A program made the position numbers and the translations under genes. A model generated the notes under the pieces. It had not been told where the DNA came from and did no database searches. It saw only the letters and a list, made by a program, of their open reading frames with translations. Positions 42,163 to 51,705 of a stretch of 64,000 nucleotides of DNA are shown here, one piece after another. Each line of letters starts with the position of its first letter. The stretch's first letter is position 1. Source of the DNA: Neorhizobium galegae (GTDB taxonomy: Bacteria > Pseudomonadota > Alphaproteobacteria > Rhizobiales > Rhizobiaceae); assembly GCF_017877055.1 (NCBI RefSeq), contig NZ_JAGIPG010000004.1:124001-188000 (forward strand), read 5' to 3'.

Positions 42163-42924
42163 TCATTCGGCAGCGATACGAGCCGCCATGCCCCGGCCGG
42201 AAGGCAGGTCGAACATGCCGTCTTCAAGCGTGTTCAGATATTCGACCACCTCCTCGCTGGGGCGGACATTGGCATATTTGGCATGCATGTCGCAGAGGTT
42301 GATAGCGTGGCTTGCCTGGCTGCGGTCGAAGCAGCCGTCTTCGACAACGGTCAGCCGGAAGTTCTGCGAGAAGGCATCGAGCACGGTCGCCCGTACGCAA
42401 CCCGAAGTGGTGGTGCCTGTGACGATCAAGCTGTCGCAGCCGAGGAGCTGCAGGTAGGACTGCAGCGGCGTGCCCGCAAAGCCGGAAGGCTTCTGCTTGC
42501 GGACCACGAGGTCCTGAGGACCGGGGGCGATCTCGTCGACGATGTCGTTTCCGTCGCGATTGGTCACTTCGGTAACCGGCGTTTCGCTGCGCCGGCTGGA
42601 CTTCCAGCTCCACGAGCCAGAGTCCCAGTTGTCGGCGCGGCGCGTGCCGGTCGTGTAGATGACCGGAATGCCCTTGCCGCGGCAGACCGCGATTAGTTTC
42701 TGCAGGACGGGGATCGCTTCCCAGGCGTCTTCGCCGCAGGAGGTGCGCCATTTCTTGATGCTTTCGAGGATCGGCTTCGGCTCCTCGTCGCAGAAGGCGT
42801 AGTTCACGTCGATGATGACGAGGGCAGGCCGTTTGCCCCATTCGGCCAGCGCACCGAAGCCGGCTGCGGCGAACACCGCTTTGTCGCGCTCGGTCAGAAA
42901 CTTGTCCCAGATGCGTTCGGTCAT
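42163..42924 (-). CDS. Isochorismatase-family cysteine hydrolase B (N-carbamoylsarcosine-amidase-like)
   Basis: 253 aa. Triad Asp39 (VIIDVNYAF), Lys143 (VVRKQKPS), Cys176 (TTSGCVRAT). PSGFAGTPLQSYLQLLGCDS and INLCDMHAKYANV follow the same plan as paralogues A and C, but the proteins are clearly diverged, especially between residues 40 and 135. AGGAGG lies upstream. The start follows the MFS stop by 1 nt. Different substrates or successive steps for the three paralogues are plausible. Confidence 0.88.
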   Translation of the reverse strand: MTERIWDKFLTERDKAVFAAAGFGALAEWGKRPALVIIDVNYAFCDEEPKPILESIKKWRTSCGEDAWEAIPVLQKLIAVCRGKGIPVIYTTGTRRADNWDSGSWSWKSSRRSETPVTEVTNRDGNDIVDEIAPGPQDLVVRKQKPSGFAGTPLQSYLQLLGCDSLIVTGTTTSGCVRATVLDAFSQNFRLTVVEDGCFDRSQASHAINLCDMHAKYANVRPSEEVVEYLNTLEDGMFDLPSGRGMAARIAAE

Positions 42925-42925
42925 G

Positions 42926-44176
42926 TCAGTCCTCCTTTGGGGGGTGATGGCTCGCGGCATTCGCGGCACTGGTGCGCAACATGTGGCTGGCATAAGCCGA
43001 GAAACCGAACATGGTGGCGACCAGGACCGCACCGCCCGCGAGGAAGGCGGTGGTCAGTCCGACGAAGCTGCCGAGCACGCCGAAGAGCGCCGGGCTGATC
43101 GTTTGGGAAAACCGGTTGACGAGCAGGCGCAGCCCCATAAGCTTGCCGTGTTGGTTCTCACCGACGGCATCGACCATGATCATCATGCTCACTGGCAGGT
43201 TCACGCCCGCTGCGGCACCGAGGATGAACATCAGCAGATAGGTCAGCACCGCATTGGGCGCGGCGATCGGTGTCAGGACGACGCAGATGGCGGCGACAAG
43301 GCCGGCAGCGGTGAGGATACGCTCCAGCGAGAAGCGCCGCATCAGCGCCTTGATGACGAAGCGGCTCAGCATTCCCGCCAGTCCCTGCCAGGAAAGGAGC
43401 GCGGCGATCTGGAAGGCGGAATAACCGAACTGGTCCAGATAGACTGGCAGGAAGCCGCTATAGAGCGCCTGGATGTACATGATGATGAATGTGCCGACGA
43501 GGCCGAACTGTACGGGGCGGTGCGCGGTGAGGCCAATCCCCTGCCGGTAGCTCGTCGTGACGCCACGAAACGATAGGATGGAGCGGATTTCCCCGTCTTC
43601 GGGAACCGGGTGTGGGTAACGCCGGCTGAGCCAGGCGAGCAGCAGCATGAATACTGTGGTGGCTACGGCCGAGGCGATGAAGGTGGATCGATAACCTTCC
43701 GCAGGAAGCGTAAAGCAAGACGCGAGGAGCCCGCCGATCAGCGGCCCGAGCATGCTGCCGCCGGACATCCACATGGAATAGGTGGTGATCGCCTTGTTGC
43801 GGGTCTCCCGGTCGCCGGTTGACACCAGAACCTGCAGCGCTGTGGCCATGATGATGATGCAGGCGCCCATGAAAAGCTGCGAGATCGTCAGCATCGGCAC
43901 GCTGATCGCGAAGACGGTGTTGAGCAGCGAAATCAGCAGCAGGACCGCGCCGACCTGCAGCATCTTCATCGGCCCGATGCTGTCGATCAACTGGCCTGTG
44001 GGCATGGCGATGATGATCGGCAGCAGGGCGCGTGAGGTGACGATCAGGCCGATTTCGAGTGTCGACGCTCCCATTTCGGCGGCATAGAGCGTGAAGAACG
44101 GCGCCGCCATGCCGGTGATGGCGAAGAACAGGCCTCCGCCGAAAATCCCGAAGCGCCGAAAGGTATTAGCTTGCAT
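42926..44176 (-). CDS. MFS transporter
   Basis: 416-aa major facilitator with about 12 hydrophobic segments. The first is GIFGGGLFFAITGMAAPFF. The loop 2-3 motif is seen as PTGQLIDSIGPMKML (degenerate G-D-R-G/R signature). A central cytoplasmic loop lies near RRYPHPVPEDGEIRS. It overlaps the upstream ATPase stop by 11 nt and abuts hydrolase B, so it is inside the operon. Alongside a binding-protein-dependent importer it may export a product or provide low-affinity uptake. Confidence 0.87.
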   Translation of the reverse strand: MQANTFRRFGIFGGGLFFAITGMAAPFFTLYAAEMGASTLEIGLIVTSRALLPIIIAMPTGQLIDSIGPMKMLQVGAVLLLISLLNTVFAISVPMLTISQLFMGACIIIMATALQVLVSTGDRETRNKAITTYSMWMSGGSMLGPLIGGLLASCFTLPAEGYRSTFIASAVATTVFMLLLAWLSRRYPHPVPEDGEIRSILSFRGVTTSYRQGIGLTAHRPVQFGLVGTFIIMYIQALYSGFLPVYLDQFGYSAFQIAALLSWQGLAGMLSRFVIKALMRRFSLERILTAAGLVAAICVVLTPIAAPNAVLTYLLMFILGAAAGVNLPVSMMIMVDAVGENQHGKLMGLRLLVNRFSQTISPALFGVLGSFVGLTTAFLAGGAVLVATMFGFSAYASHMLRTSAANAASHHPPKED

Positions 44177-46145
44177 AGTGGCACGCCGTCTCGCGGGTTT
44201 TTGAATAGGGTTTCAGGACCATCTTGTGGGTGCGGCAATAGTCCGTCGCCTTGGGACAACGGGATGCGAAGGAGCAACCGACCGGGAGGTTGAGCGGGCT
44301 CGGTAGCTCGCCCGACAACGGTTTCTGGATGCGCGCTTCTTCCGCCTCGGGATCGGGGATCGGCACGGCCGAGATCAACGCCTGCGTATAGGGGTGAGCC
44401 GGATTGTTGAAGACCTCGTCGGCCGGGCCGTATTCCACGACTTCGCCGAGATACATGACGGCGATCTTGTCGGAGATATAGCTGACCGTCAGGAGATCGT
44501 GGGAGATGAAGACGAAGCTGACGCGGAGCTTCTGCTTGAGATCAACGAGAAGGTTGATGATCTGCGCCCGTACCGAGACGTCGAGTGCTGACGTCGGCTC
44601 GTCGGCCACGACCACGGAGGGTTTCAAGGCGAGGGCACGGGCGATGGCGATGCGCTGTCGCTGGCCGCCGGAAAGCTGGCTCGGGTAGCGATGCATGTAG
44701 CTTTCGTCAAGGCCGACCTGGCCGAGAAGTTCGCGCACGCGAGTCTCGCGCTCGGCCTTGGTACCCCAGCCTGTCACGACCAGCGGTTCCTGGATGATGT
44801 TGAAAAGCGTCATCTTCGGATTGAAGGACGAGGACGGATCCTGGAACACCATCTGAGCCATGCCGTCGATAAAGATATCTCCGGATGTTGCCGGATCGAG
44901 GCCGAGGAGAAGTCGCGCGACGGTGCTCTTGCCGCAGCCAGATTCGCCGACGATGCCGAGCGTTTCGCCCTTTCGGATACGCAGCGAAATGCCGTTGACG
45001 GCCCGCACCGTGGGCGGTTTGCGCCAAGGCAGGGAGCTGCGAGTGGTGAAATGCTTGTGTAGGTTGTTAATCTCGACGACGACGCGGTCCTCGCCTGCAT
45101 CCGCAGCCGGTTCCATCGGTGGAATGAGGGCGCGCTCCATCTGCCGGCCGGCGCCGAGGCCCTCCGGCAGCCAGCACGCTGCAGCATGGCCGTGGCCGCG
45201 CGGTTCCAGCTCAGGAGCGACCTCGAAACAGCGGCGATGCGCGCCGGCACAGCGGTCCTTGAAGGCGCAGCCCGTCACGGGCAGTTTCATGTCCGGCGGG
45301 AAGCCCGGAATCTGCGCCAGCCGGCGGCGCTCCAGCTGATCGACCGGCGGGATCGTATCCAGCAGGCTCTGGGTATAGGGATGGCGCGGGCGGGCGAAGA
45401 TGTCCTTGACCGGGCCGAACTCGACCAGCTTGCCCGCATACATCACGCCCACCTTGTGGGCGAAACGGGCGACGAGCCCGAGGTCGTGGGTGATGAAGAT
45501 CATCGCCGCTCCGGTCTCCGCCGTCAGCTCCTTCAGGAGCTCGACGATCTGCGCCTGGATCGTCACGTCGAGCGCGGTGGTGGGTTCGTCGGCGATGACC
45601 AGCCGCGGCCTGCACGACAGGGCCATGGCGATCATCACGCGCTGCCGCATGCCTCCCGACATCTCGAACGGATAGGATTCGATGCGGCGGGCGGCGTCGG
45701 GAATGCCGACGCGGTCGAGCCAGCTGATTGCTTCGGCCCGGGCCTTTTCCCGTGACAGGCCGAGATGGCGCATGATCGGCGGGATCATCTGGTTGGAGAT
45801 CCTCATCACCGGGTCGAGGGACGACATGGGGTCTTGAAAGATCGTACCGACCAGGCGACCGCGCACCTCGTTGAGCTGACGTTCGCTCAACCGGTTGAGA
45901 TCGCGTCCTTCGAGATTGATTTCGCCGGAGACGACCTTGCCCGGATAGGCGAGGAGGCGCAGCAGCGACATCGCCATGGCGCTCTTGCCGGAGCCGGATT
46001 CGCCGACGATCGCGACACGTTCGCCCTGGTTGATCTGGAAGGAGACGCCGTTCACCGCCTTGACGGTGCCTTTGTCGGTCAGAAAATGCGTATGCAGGTT
46101 GCGGACGTCGAGCAGCGCGCTGCGAATGGGGCGGAGTTCGTTCAT
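44166..46145 (-). CDS. Fused dual ABC ATPase, oligopeptide type (DppDF/GsiA-like)
   Basis: 659 aa with two ATPase domains. First: GESGSGKS (about 49-56), MSGGMRQR, VIADEPTTALD, then an oligopeptide-type extension with HPYTQSLLDTIPP and a Cys-containing GCAFKDRCAGAHRRC segment. Second: GESGCGKST, LSGGQRQR, VVADEPTSALD, and again a Cys-rich C-terminus (GCSFASRCPKATDYC). In the second domain the segment between strand 2 and the Q-loop is about 20 residues shorter than usual (IDGMAQMVFQDP). It energises the two permeases encoded upstream. Confidence 0.92.
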   Translation of the reverse strand: MNELRPIRSALLDVRNLHTHFLTDKGTVKAVNGVSFQINQGERVAIVGESGSGKSAMAMSLLRLLAYPGKVVSGEINLEGRDLNRLSERQLNEVRGRLVGTIFQDPMSSLDPVMRISNQMIPPIMRHLGLSREKARAEAISWLDRVGIPDAARRIESYPFEMSGGMRQRVMIAMALSCRPRLVIADEPTTALDVTIQAQIVELLKELTAETGAAMIFITHDLGLVARFAHKVGVMYAGKLVEFGPVKDIFARPRHPYTQSLLDTIPPVDQLERRRLAQIPGFPPDMKLPVTGCAFKDRCAGAHRRCFEVAPELEPRGHGHAAACWLPEGLGAGRQMERALIPPMEPAADAGEDRVVVEINNLHKHFTTRSSLPWRKPPTVRAVNGISLRIRKGETLGIVGESGCGKSTVARLLLGLDPATSGDIFIDGMAQMVFQDPSSSFNPKMTLFNIIQEPLVVTGWGTKAERETRVRELLGQVGLDESYMHRYPSQLSGGQRQRIAIARALALKPSVVVADEPTSALDVSVRAQIINLLVDLKQKLRVSFVFISHDLLTVSYISDKIAVMYLGEVVEYGPADEVFNNPAHPYTQALISAVPIPDPEAEEARIQKPLSGELPSPLNLPVGCSFASRCPKATDYCRTHKMVLKPYSKTRETACHYAS

Positions 46146-46188
46146 CGATTTTGATCCCGATCTTGAGCCACGGTTGTTTGCGCGAACG

Positions 46189-47076
46189 TCATTTGCGCGA
46201 GCGGGGGTCGAGCACCTGGCGGATGCCGTCCGACAGGAAGTGCAGGCTGATGGCGATGAGCAGGATGACCGCTCCCGGCAGGGTGGAAATCCACCACGCC
46301 TGTTCGAGATAGGTCTGGCCGTCGCGGATCAGGTTGCCGAGCGAGGGGGCGGGCGGCATGATTCCGAGCCCGAGGAAGCTCAGGCCCGCCTCGACGAGGA
46401 TGGCGTTGGCGGCCGCGATCGACGCCGCCACGAGAAGCGGTGCCAGCGTGTTGGGGACGATGTGCCGGGTCATGAGCCACATCTGCGATGCCTTCACCGT
46501 GCGGGCGGCGTCGATGTAGGCCCGTGATCTCAGGCTGAGCACCAGCGATCGCTGCAGCCGGATGAAGCGTGGCACGTCGGACAGCGAGATGGCGAGCACG
46601 ACCGGCAGCATCCCCGTCCCCATGACCGATACGAGGCCGATGGCGAGCAGCAGCGAGGGAAAAGCGAGGAAGATGTCGGTGATGGTCATCATCACCCGGT
46701 CGATCACTCCGCCGAAGAAACCCGCCAGAGTTCCCATGACAAGGCCGACGGTAAGCGACAGCAGCGCCACCGCGAAGCCGACGAACATGGAGATCTGCAC
46801 GCCGGCGAGCGTGCGGCTGAGAATATCGCGCCCCATCCGGTCGGTGCCGAACAGATGCACGAATGACGGCGGCTTCGTCATCGCGCGCAGGTTGGTCTCC
46901 AGCGGGCCGGGGATCGGCAGGAACGGACGGAACACGGTCAGCAGCAGGATGGGCACGAGGATCATCAATGCGAGCTGCACCCGGCGATTGGACAGGAGCC
47001 GGATGGTCCCGTTCAGGCTCGAAAAATTGAACTGGATGGATCGATGGGCGGGCAGGGGGATAGAGATGAGGGCCAT
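46189..47076 (-). CDS. ABC transporter permease (DppC-like)
   Basis: 295 aa. N-terminal helix RRVQLALMILVPILLLTVF, then the DppC-class motif HLFGTDRMGRDILSRTLAGV, and the coupling loop AARTVKASQMWLMTRHIVPN. The C-terminal segment GLGIMPPAPSLGNLIRDGQ is typical. It lies 15 nt downstream of the DppB-like gene. Confidence 0.91.
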   Translation of the reverse strand: MALISIPLPAHRSIQFNFSSLNGTIRLLSNRRVQLALMILVPILLLTVFRPFLPIPGPLETNLRAMTKPPSFVHLFGTDRMGRDILSRTLAGVQISMFVGFAVALLSLTVGLVMGTLAGFFGGVIDRVMMTITDIFLAFPSLLLAIGLVSVMGTGMLPVVLAISLSDVPRFIRLQRSLVLSLRSRAYIDAARTVKASQMWLMTRHIVPNTLAPLLVAASIAAANAILVEAGLSFLGLGIMPPAPSLGNLIRDGQTYLEQAWWISTLPGAVILLIAISLHFLSDGIRQVLDPRSRK

Positions 47077-47091
47077 GATTCTGTCTCCGGA

Positions 47092-48039
47092 TCAGAACTG
47101 CACGCGCGGGTCGAACACGCGGTAAATCAGGTCGGTGGTGAAATTGATCGCAACGAAGATCATCGCGTAGAAGACGATCAGGGTTTGAACCATCTGATAG
47201 TCGCGGCTATTCATGCCGCCCACGAGAAGGTTGCCGATGCCCGGCAGGGTGAAGATGAACTCCACGATGACGGTGCCGTTCAGAAGGTTGCCGAAGCTCA
47301 GCCCGATCACGGTAACGATGGGCAGGGCGGCGTTTTTCAAAGCATGGCGGAAAAGCACGTGCAGTTCCGACCAACCCATCGAGCGGGCGGTCCGCACATA
47401 GTCCTCGTTCAGCACTTCGAGAACCGAGGTGCGGGTGATGCGCGCCAGCGTCGCGATCTGGGCCATCGACAGGACGAGGACGGGAAGGGCGATGCGGCGC
47501 AGCAGCATCGCCGGATCGTCGAGCGAGACCGTGCCGCTCGCTGGAAACCATCCGAGCGTGAGCGAGAAGATCAGCAGACAGACGAGCGAGGTCCAGAACG
47601 GCGGCATCAGGTCGAGCACCATGGCGACGCCGGTGATGATATTGTCCAGCATCCGGTTGCCCTTGTGGGCCATGTAGGCGGCAAGCGTTCCGAGCGGGAT
47701 CGAGATCAGGACCGTCAGGAAGATGGTGCCGAGCGCGATCGACACCGTGACCGGCAAGGCGCCGAGGATCAGGCCTACTATCGGCAGCTTGGTGGTGACG
47801 GTCGTGCCGAAGTCAAGCACCGCCAGGCGGCCGAGGTAGGTCAGGTATTGAACTGGAAGGGGATCGTTCAGCCCCATCTGGCCGCGCATCTGATCGAGCG
47901 CAGCGCCGGAGAGGTTGTCGCCGGCCATTGCCGAGATCGGATCTCCGGGTATCAGTCGCATGGTGAAAAACACCAGGGTGACGACACCCAGAACCGTCAC
48001 GAACAATTGGACAAGACGCTTGAAGCTATAGGTCAGCAT
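47092..48039 (-). CDS. ABC transporter permease (DppB-like)
   Basis: 315 aa. Starts MLTYSFKRLVQLFVTVLGVV; FFTMRLIPGDPISAMAGDN is the DppB-class N-terminal periplasmic motif, and VRTARSMGWSELHVLFRHAL the coupling loop. It is 21 nt downstream of the binding-protein gene. An 860-codon open frame on the opposite strand here is an artefact of codon bias. Confidence 0.91.
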   Translation of the reverse strand: MLTYSFKRLVQLFVTVLGVVTLVFFTMRLIPGDPISAMAGDNLSGAALDQMRGQMGLNDPLPVQYLTYLGRLAVLDFGTTVTTKLPIVGLILGALPVTVSIALGTIFLTVLISIPLGTLAAYMAHKGNRMLDNIITGVAMVLDLMPPFWTSLVCLLIFSLTLGWFPASGTVSLDDPAMLLRRIALPVLVLSMAQIATLARITRTSVLEVLNEDYVRTARSMGWSELHVLFRHALKNAALPIVTVIGLSFGNLLNGTVIVEFIFTLPGIGNLLVGGMNSRDYQMVQTLIVFYAMIFVAINFTTDLIYRVFDPRVQF

Positions 48040-48060
48040 GGCCGGCGATCCCCTTTCGGT

Positions 48061-49599
48061 TTACTTGTCGACTTCCCAGAAATTCACTTGCGCCAGGTAG
48101 TTGATGTTGACGCCGGTGACGTTGGGCTTGCTGGGCCAGTAGACATTGTTGGCCAGGGCAGGGATGTAGGGAAGATCGGTCATGGCGATCTTCTGCGCCT
48201 TGGCGTAGAGGCCCATCCGCTTTTCCGGATCGGCTTCGGCCCGGGCGGCCTCGATCGCCGATGTCAGTTCGGGATTGTTGTAGCGGGCGCCGTTCAGACC
48301 CTTGGGCGCGATGTTGTCCGGATGCAGATAGCTGAACAGGATCATGTCCGGGTTGACCGCCGGCAGAAGGCGGGTGGCCGTCATGAAGTCGCCCTTGTTG
48401 CGCCGCTGGTTGAACGTCGGCGTATCGACCAACTCGAGCTCCATCTTGATGCCGACCTGGCTCAGGTAGTCGATTTCGAACTGCTGCTGCTCGGTGACGC
48501 CCTGCGCCGAGGTGTTCAGGGATTTCAGCGTGAAGCCGTTGGGGTAACCCGCTTCGGCCAAAAGCTTCTTGGCCTTTTCGGGATCGTATTTGTATTCCGG
48601 CGCGTCCTTCGAGAAGACGTCCATCCACGGCATCAGCATCGAATAGGCGGGCGCCTGCAGCGTCGGCGCGATCGCCGCGGTGATTGCCGGATAGTCGATG
48701 GCATAGGCGATCGCCCGGCGTACCCGGACATCCTTGAGGATCGGATCCGACAGGTTCATGACCTTGATCGACGATGCGTAATTGTCGACATGGTTCATCT
48801 TGAACCCGGCATCCTTGAGGATCTGGAGCTGTTCCTCCTTGCTCTGGCGCATCAGGAGGTCGATCTCGCCGTTGCGCAGCGCGATGGCCGCGGTGGCATC
48901 GTCCTTGATGATGTGGAAGTCGAGGGTCGCGATCGGTGCCGGACCCTTGTAGTAGCCGTCATGGCGCTTCAGGACGATCCGGGAGTTGACGTCGATGGAA
49001 TCCAGGTAGTAGGGGCCGGTCCCGACGGGTTTCCAGCGCACCTGGCCGCCGGCCGCTTCGATCGCTTCCTTCTTGACGATCTGGCCCTGGTGGTAGTTGG
49101 CCACCGTGTGCAGGAAGCCGCCGTTTGCCGCCTTCAGCTTGATGACCACGGTATAGGGATCGGGAGCCTCCATCGTGTCGATGCCGGTCAGTTCCGAAAC
49201 GTAGGGGGATGCGGTGGCCGGATCGAGGACGCGCTTATAGCTGTAGAGCACGTCCGCCGCGGTGAACTCTCCATAACCCTTCTGCCACTGGACGCCCTTG
49301 CGCAAGTGGAAGGTCCAGGTGACGTTGTCCTTGGTTTCCCAGGACGTGGCGAGATCCGGGACGATCTGGCCCGTCTTGCTGTCATAGGTCGTCAGGCCGC
49401 TGAAGATGTTGAAGGCGATGTTCTCGTTTTCGATGCGGAAGATGTTGGACGGGTCGAAGCCCGCCGGGTCGTCGTAGAAGCGGACGATGAGGGTCTTGTC
49501 CTCCGCCGCGGCGGAAACGCGGGCCGGAGATACCGCGGCCAGCAGGGTGGCGCCGGCAAGGAAGGCGGCGGACAGCCAGGATCGACTGGAAAATTTCAT
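48061..49599 (-). CDS. ABC transporter substrate-binding protein, family 5
   Basis: 512 aa with signal peptide (SWLSAAFLAGATLLAAVSPA, cleavage near ARVSAAA). SBP_bac_5 features: GFDPSNIFRIENENIAFNIF, PDLATSWETKDNVTWTFHLR, GVQWQKGYGEFTAADVLYSY, and RVRRAIAYAIDYPAI. It delivers ligand to the permeases encoded downstream. Position between hydrolase C and the permeases suggests a carbamoyl/amide compound as ligand, by association only. Confidence 0.91.
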   Translation of the reverse strand: MKFSSRSWLSAAFLAGATLLAAVSPARVSAAAEDKTLIVRFYDDPAGFDPSNIFRIENENIAFNIFSGLTTYDSKTGQIVPDLATSWETKDNVTWTFHLRKGVQWQKGYGEFTAADVLYSYKRVLDPATASPYVSELTGIDTMEAPDPYTVVIKLKAANGGFLHTVANYHQGQIVKKEAIEAAGGQVRWKPVGTGPYYLDSIDVNSRIVLKRHDGYYKGPAPIATLDFHIIKDDATAAIALRNGEIDLLMRQSKEEQLQILKDAGFKMNHVDNYASSIKVMNLSDPILKDVRVRRAIAYAIDYPAITAAIAPTLQAPAYSMLMPWMDVFSKDAPEYKYDPEKAKKLLAEAGYPNGFTLKSLNTSAQGVTEQQQFEIDYLSQVGIKMELELVDTPTFNQRRNKGDFMTATRLLPAVNPDMILFSYLHPDNIAPKGLNGARYNNPELTSAIEAARAEADPEKRMGLYAKAQKIAMTDLPYIPALANNVYWPSKPNVTGVNINYLAQVNFWEVDK

Positions 49600-49701
49600 T
49601 GTTGGTTCCCTGTGTTACGCGGCTGACAAGGGGAGGAGGCCGCGCCGACTGGTGGAAAGGGATGGCCTGCGCGAGGAAGCCGCGCAGGCCGGAAGCACAG
49701 G

Positions 49702-50406
49702 TCAGCTTGCCTTCCGCAGCGGCTCGGCCATGCCGGCGAGATATTCCTTGGCCATGTCGAGGGAGACCACGTCGGCATATTTGTGGTGCATGTCGTAGAG
49801 GTTGATGTAATGCGAGGCTTCGGTGCGGTCGAAGACGCATTCCTTGACGACGCCCATGCGGAAGCGTGCCGTCGCGCCGTCGACCACGGTGGCACGGACG
49901 CAGCCGGACGTGGTTTCGCCGCAGACGATCAGCGTGTCGATGCCGAGGCTCTGTAGCTGGAAGGCAAGCGGTGTGCCTTGGAAACCGGACGGGGCAGCCT
50001 TTTCGATCACCAGCTCGCCGGCGATTGGCTTGACCTCGTCGACGATCTGCTGGCCCTTCTCGATCATCTCCTGCGGCATCTTGGGCTTGGCACGGTTGCG
50101 GCGACCCCACGGGTTCACCCCGGAATGCAGCCCCTTGACGTGGATGACCGGCACGCCGGCGTTGCGCGCTACGGCCAGAAGTTCGGCGGTCTTGTCGACG
50201 GCTTCCCAGCCTTCGAGCCCGGTCGAGCCCTTCCAGGTCTTCATGGACTCGAAGATGTCTTCGCGCTTCAGCCCGAGGACCGAGTAATAGATATCGATGA
50301 GGAGCAGCGCCGGCTTTTCACCGAAGCCGTTCAGCTCCTTCTTTCCCCAAAGCTCCGTATGCTGCTTGTCGCGTTCCGACAGATAAGGTTCCCATCCATA
50401 TTCCAT
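49702..50406 (-). CDS. Isochorismatase-family cysteine hydrolase C (N-carbamoylsarcosine-amidase-like)
   Basis: 234 aa. Triad Asp38 (LLIDIYYS), Lys136 (VIEKAAPS), Cys169 (TTSGCVRAT); the VIEKxxxSxFxGTxL block is nearest of the three to N-carbamoylsarcosine amidase. C-terminal INLYDMHHKYADV. First gene of the eight-gene catabolic operon; GGAGG lies 8 nt before ATG 50406 (complement). The frame extends upstream to 50502 but that part covers the intergenic control region. Confidence 0.89.
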   Translation of the reverse strand: MEYGWEPYLSERDKQHTELWGKKELNGFGEKPALLLIDIYYSVLGLKREDIFESMKTWKGSTGLEGWEAVDKTAELLAVARNAGVPVIHVKGLHSGVNPWGRRNRAKPKMPQEMIEKGQQIVDEVKPIAGELVIEKAAPSGFQGTPLAFQLQSLGIDTLIVCGETTSGCVRATVVDGATARFRMGVVKECVFDRTEASHYINLYDMHHKYADVVSLDMAKEYLAGMAEPLRKAS

Positions 50407-50615
50407 TGATCCAACCTCCGTTGCGGTTTTTGTCCTGACGCAGGCGTAATGCGATGGTGTGGGCTCCAACATGCCTAGTAGATTGCCAATTACATACCGC
50501 AATCCGTAGCAGATTTGCCTATTTATGCATCACGCTATTGAAATGCTAAGAATTACGGCATGCTTTAGTCAAACGAGTATTTTCAAGGGTTTCCATAAGG
50601 TGTACTAATGTCTCC

Positions 50616-51509
50616 ATGCATGTGCCCCCACTCCATCTGCTGCGTTCGTTCTCCGAAGCTGCCCGGCTCGGCAGTTTCTCCCGCGCCGCAGAGACGCTGA
50701 ACGTCACGCAGTCGGCGGTAAGCCAGCAGATACGCCAGCTGGAGCTGCAGGTGGGGACACCGCTCTTCCAGCGCGCCGGACGGCAGATTGCGCTGACGGA
50801 TTTCGGACGGGTCTATCTGGAACTGGTCGGAGGGCCGATCACGGCGCTCGAGGAAGGGCATACGGCGCTGAAGGCGATGACGGGGCGAAGCTCGGTCGTC
50901 TTGCGGCTGTCGCGGTCTTTCGCCCTGCACTGGCTTGCGCCGCGCATGCCGGACCTCGCCCGCCGGCACCCCGATCTTTCGGTGACGTCGCTCTATCTCA
51001 ATCCCGGCGACGCACTGGATGCAAACATCAGCGACGCGGTGGTGCTATCCACTCACCGGCAAAGCGAACTCTCTGATTTCATTATAGAACCGCTATTCGT
51101 CACGACCTTGTGCCCGGTTGCTGCGCCGAGCCTCGGTCCGGTCGATATCGAACGGCTTTCGGACTATCCGATCATCCACACCCTGCGCCGCTACAACGAC
51201 TGGCAGACATGGTGCGAAGCCGCCGGGGTCCCTGTCGTCCCGCGCGACCACGGCTGGTCGTTCGAGAGTTCGAGCATGTCCTATGCGGCGGCCGAACATG
51301 GCCTGGGCATCGTGATGGCGGAGATCGAATTCGTCGCCGACGCCATCGCCCAGGGACGGCTTCGGCAGATCTCCCCGAGCGTTGCAAGCTCCGAACACCA
51401 TTTCCACATCGCCTATACCCGCAGCCGCTACAGCCGGCCTCCCATCAAAAAGTTCCGCGCCTGGTTGCTGGAGCAGACCCAGCCGGCGGGTGGCAGTGCG
51501 AGCGCGTAA
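50616..51509 (+). CDS. LysR-family regulator (GcvA-like) of the hydrolase/ABC operon
   Basis: 297 aa. HTH LHLLRSFSEAARLGSFSRAA, TLNVTQSAVSQQIRQLELQV, then an effector domain with LRLSRSFALHWLAPRMPDLA and SYAAAEHGLGIVMAEIEFVA, as in GcvA-type regulators. It is divergent from hydrolase C across 209 bp and lies inside the IS6-bounded segment, so regulator and operon would have moved together. Confidence 0.91.
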   Translation: MHVPPLHLLRSFSEAARLGSFSRAAETLNVTQSAVSQQIRQLELQVGTPLFQRAGRQIALTDFGRVYLELVGGPITALEEGHTALKAMTGRSSVVLRLSRSFALHWLAPRMPDLARRHPDLSVTSLYLNPGDALDANISDAVVLSTHRQSELSDFIIEPLFVTTLCPVAAPSLGPVDIERLSDYPIIHTLRRYNDWQTWCEAAGVPVVPRDHGWSFESSSMSYAAAEHGLGIVMAEIEFVADAIAQGRLRQISPSVASSEHHFHIAYTRSRYSRPPIKKFRAWLLEQTQPAGGSASA

Positions 51510-51603
51510 GCAGAATTGTCATCGAGATTGTTGATTGGCTCGGGGCTCCTGAGACGCACGAGCATGGGTCTTGGGCCGCACCTGTTGCATTCGCGGGACC
51601 GAA

Positions 51604-51620
51604 CGGGGTAATTCTCCCCG
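51604..51620 (+). terminator. Weak hairpin downstream of the LysR gene
   Basis: CGGGG-TAATTCT-CCCCG forms a 5-bp GC stem about 95 nt after the LysR stop, without a continuous T-tract. The remainder of 51510-51705 is non-coding apart from a 30-codon frame (ATG near 51654 behind GGGGGGAGA) that opens MPIRRWQSANRRFKAIRR and is unassigned. Confidence 0.3.
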
Positions 51621-51705
51621 CATTCTTATCCTCTATTTGCCTGGGGGGAGAATATGCCGATTCGTCGATGGCAGTCGGCGAACCGGCGCTTCAAGGCTAT
51701 TCGAC

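Noticed and set aside
47044..49626. 860-codon plus-strand ORF
   Set aside because: It is antisense to the clearly coding binding-protein and permease genes; its low-complexity, charged translation comes from third-position GC bias.
41373..50406. Assigning the three hydrolases as biuret or triuret hydrolases
   Set aside because: Their C-terminal segments (NLxDxHxKYAxV) match N-carbamoylsarcosine amidase more than the recalled biuret hydrolase sequence; a substrate cannot be named.
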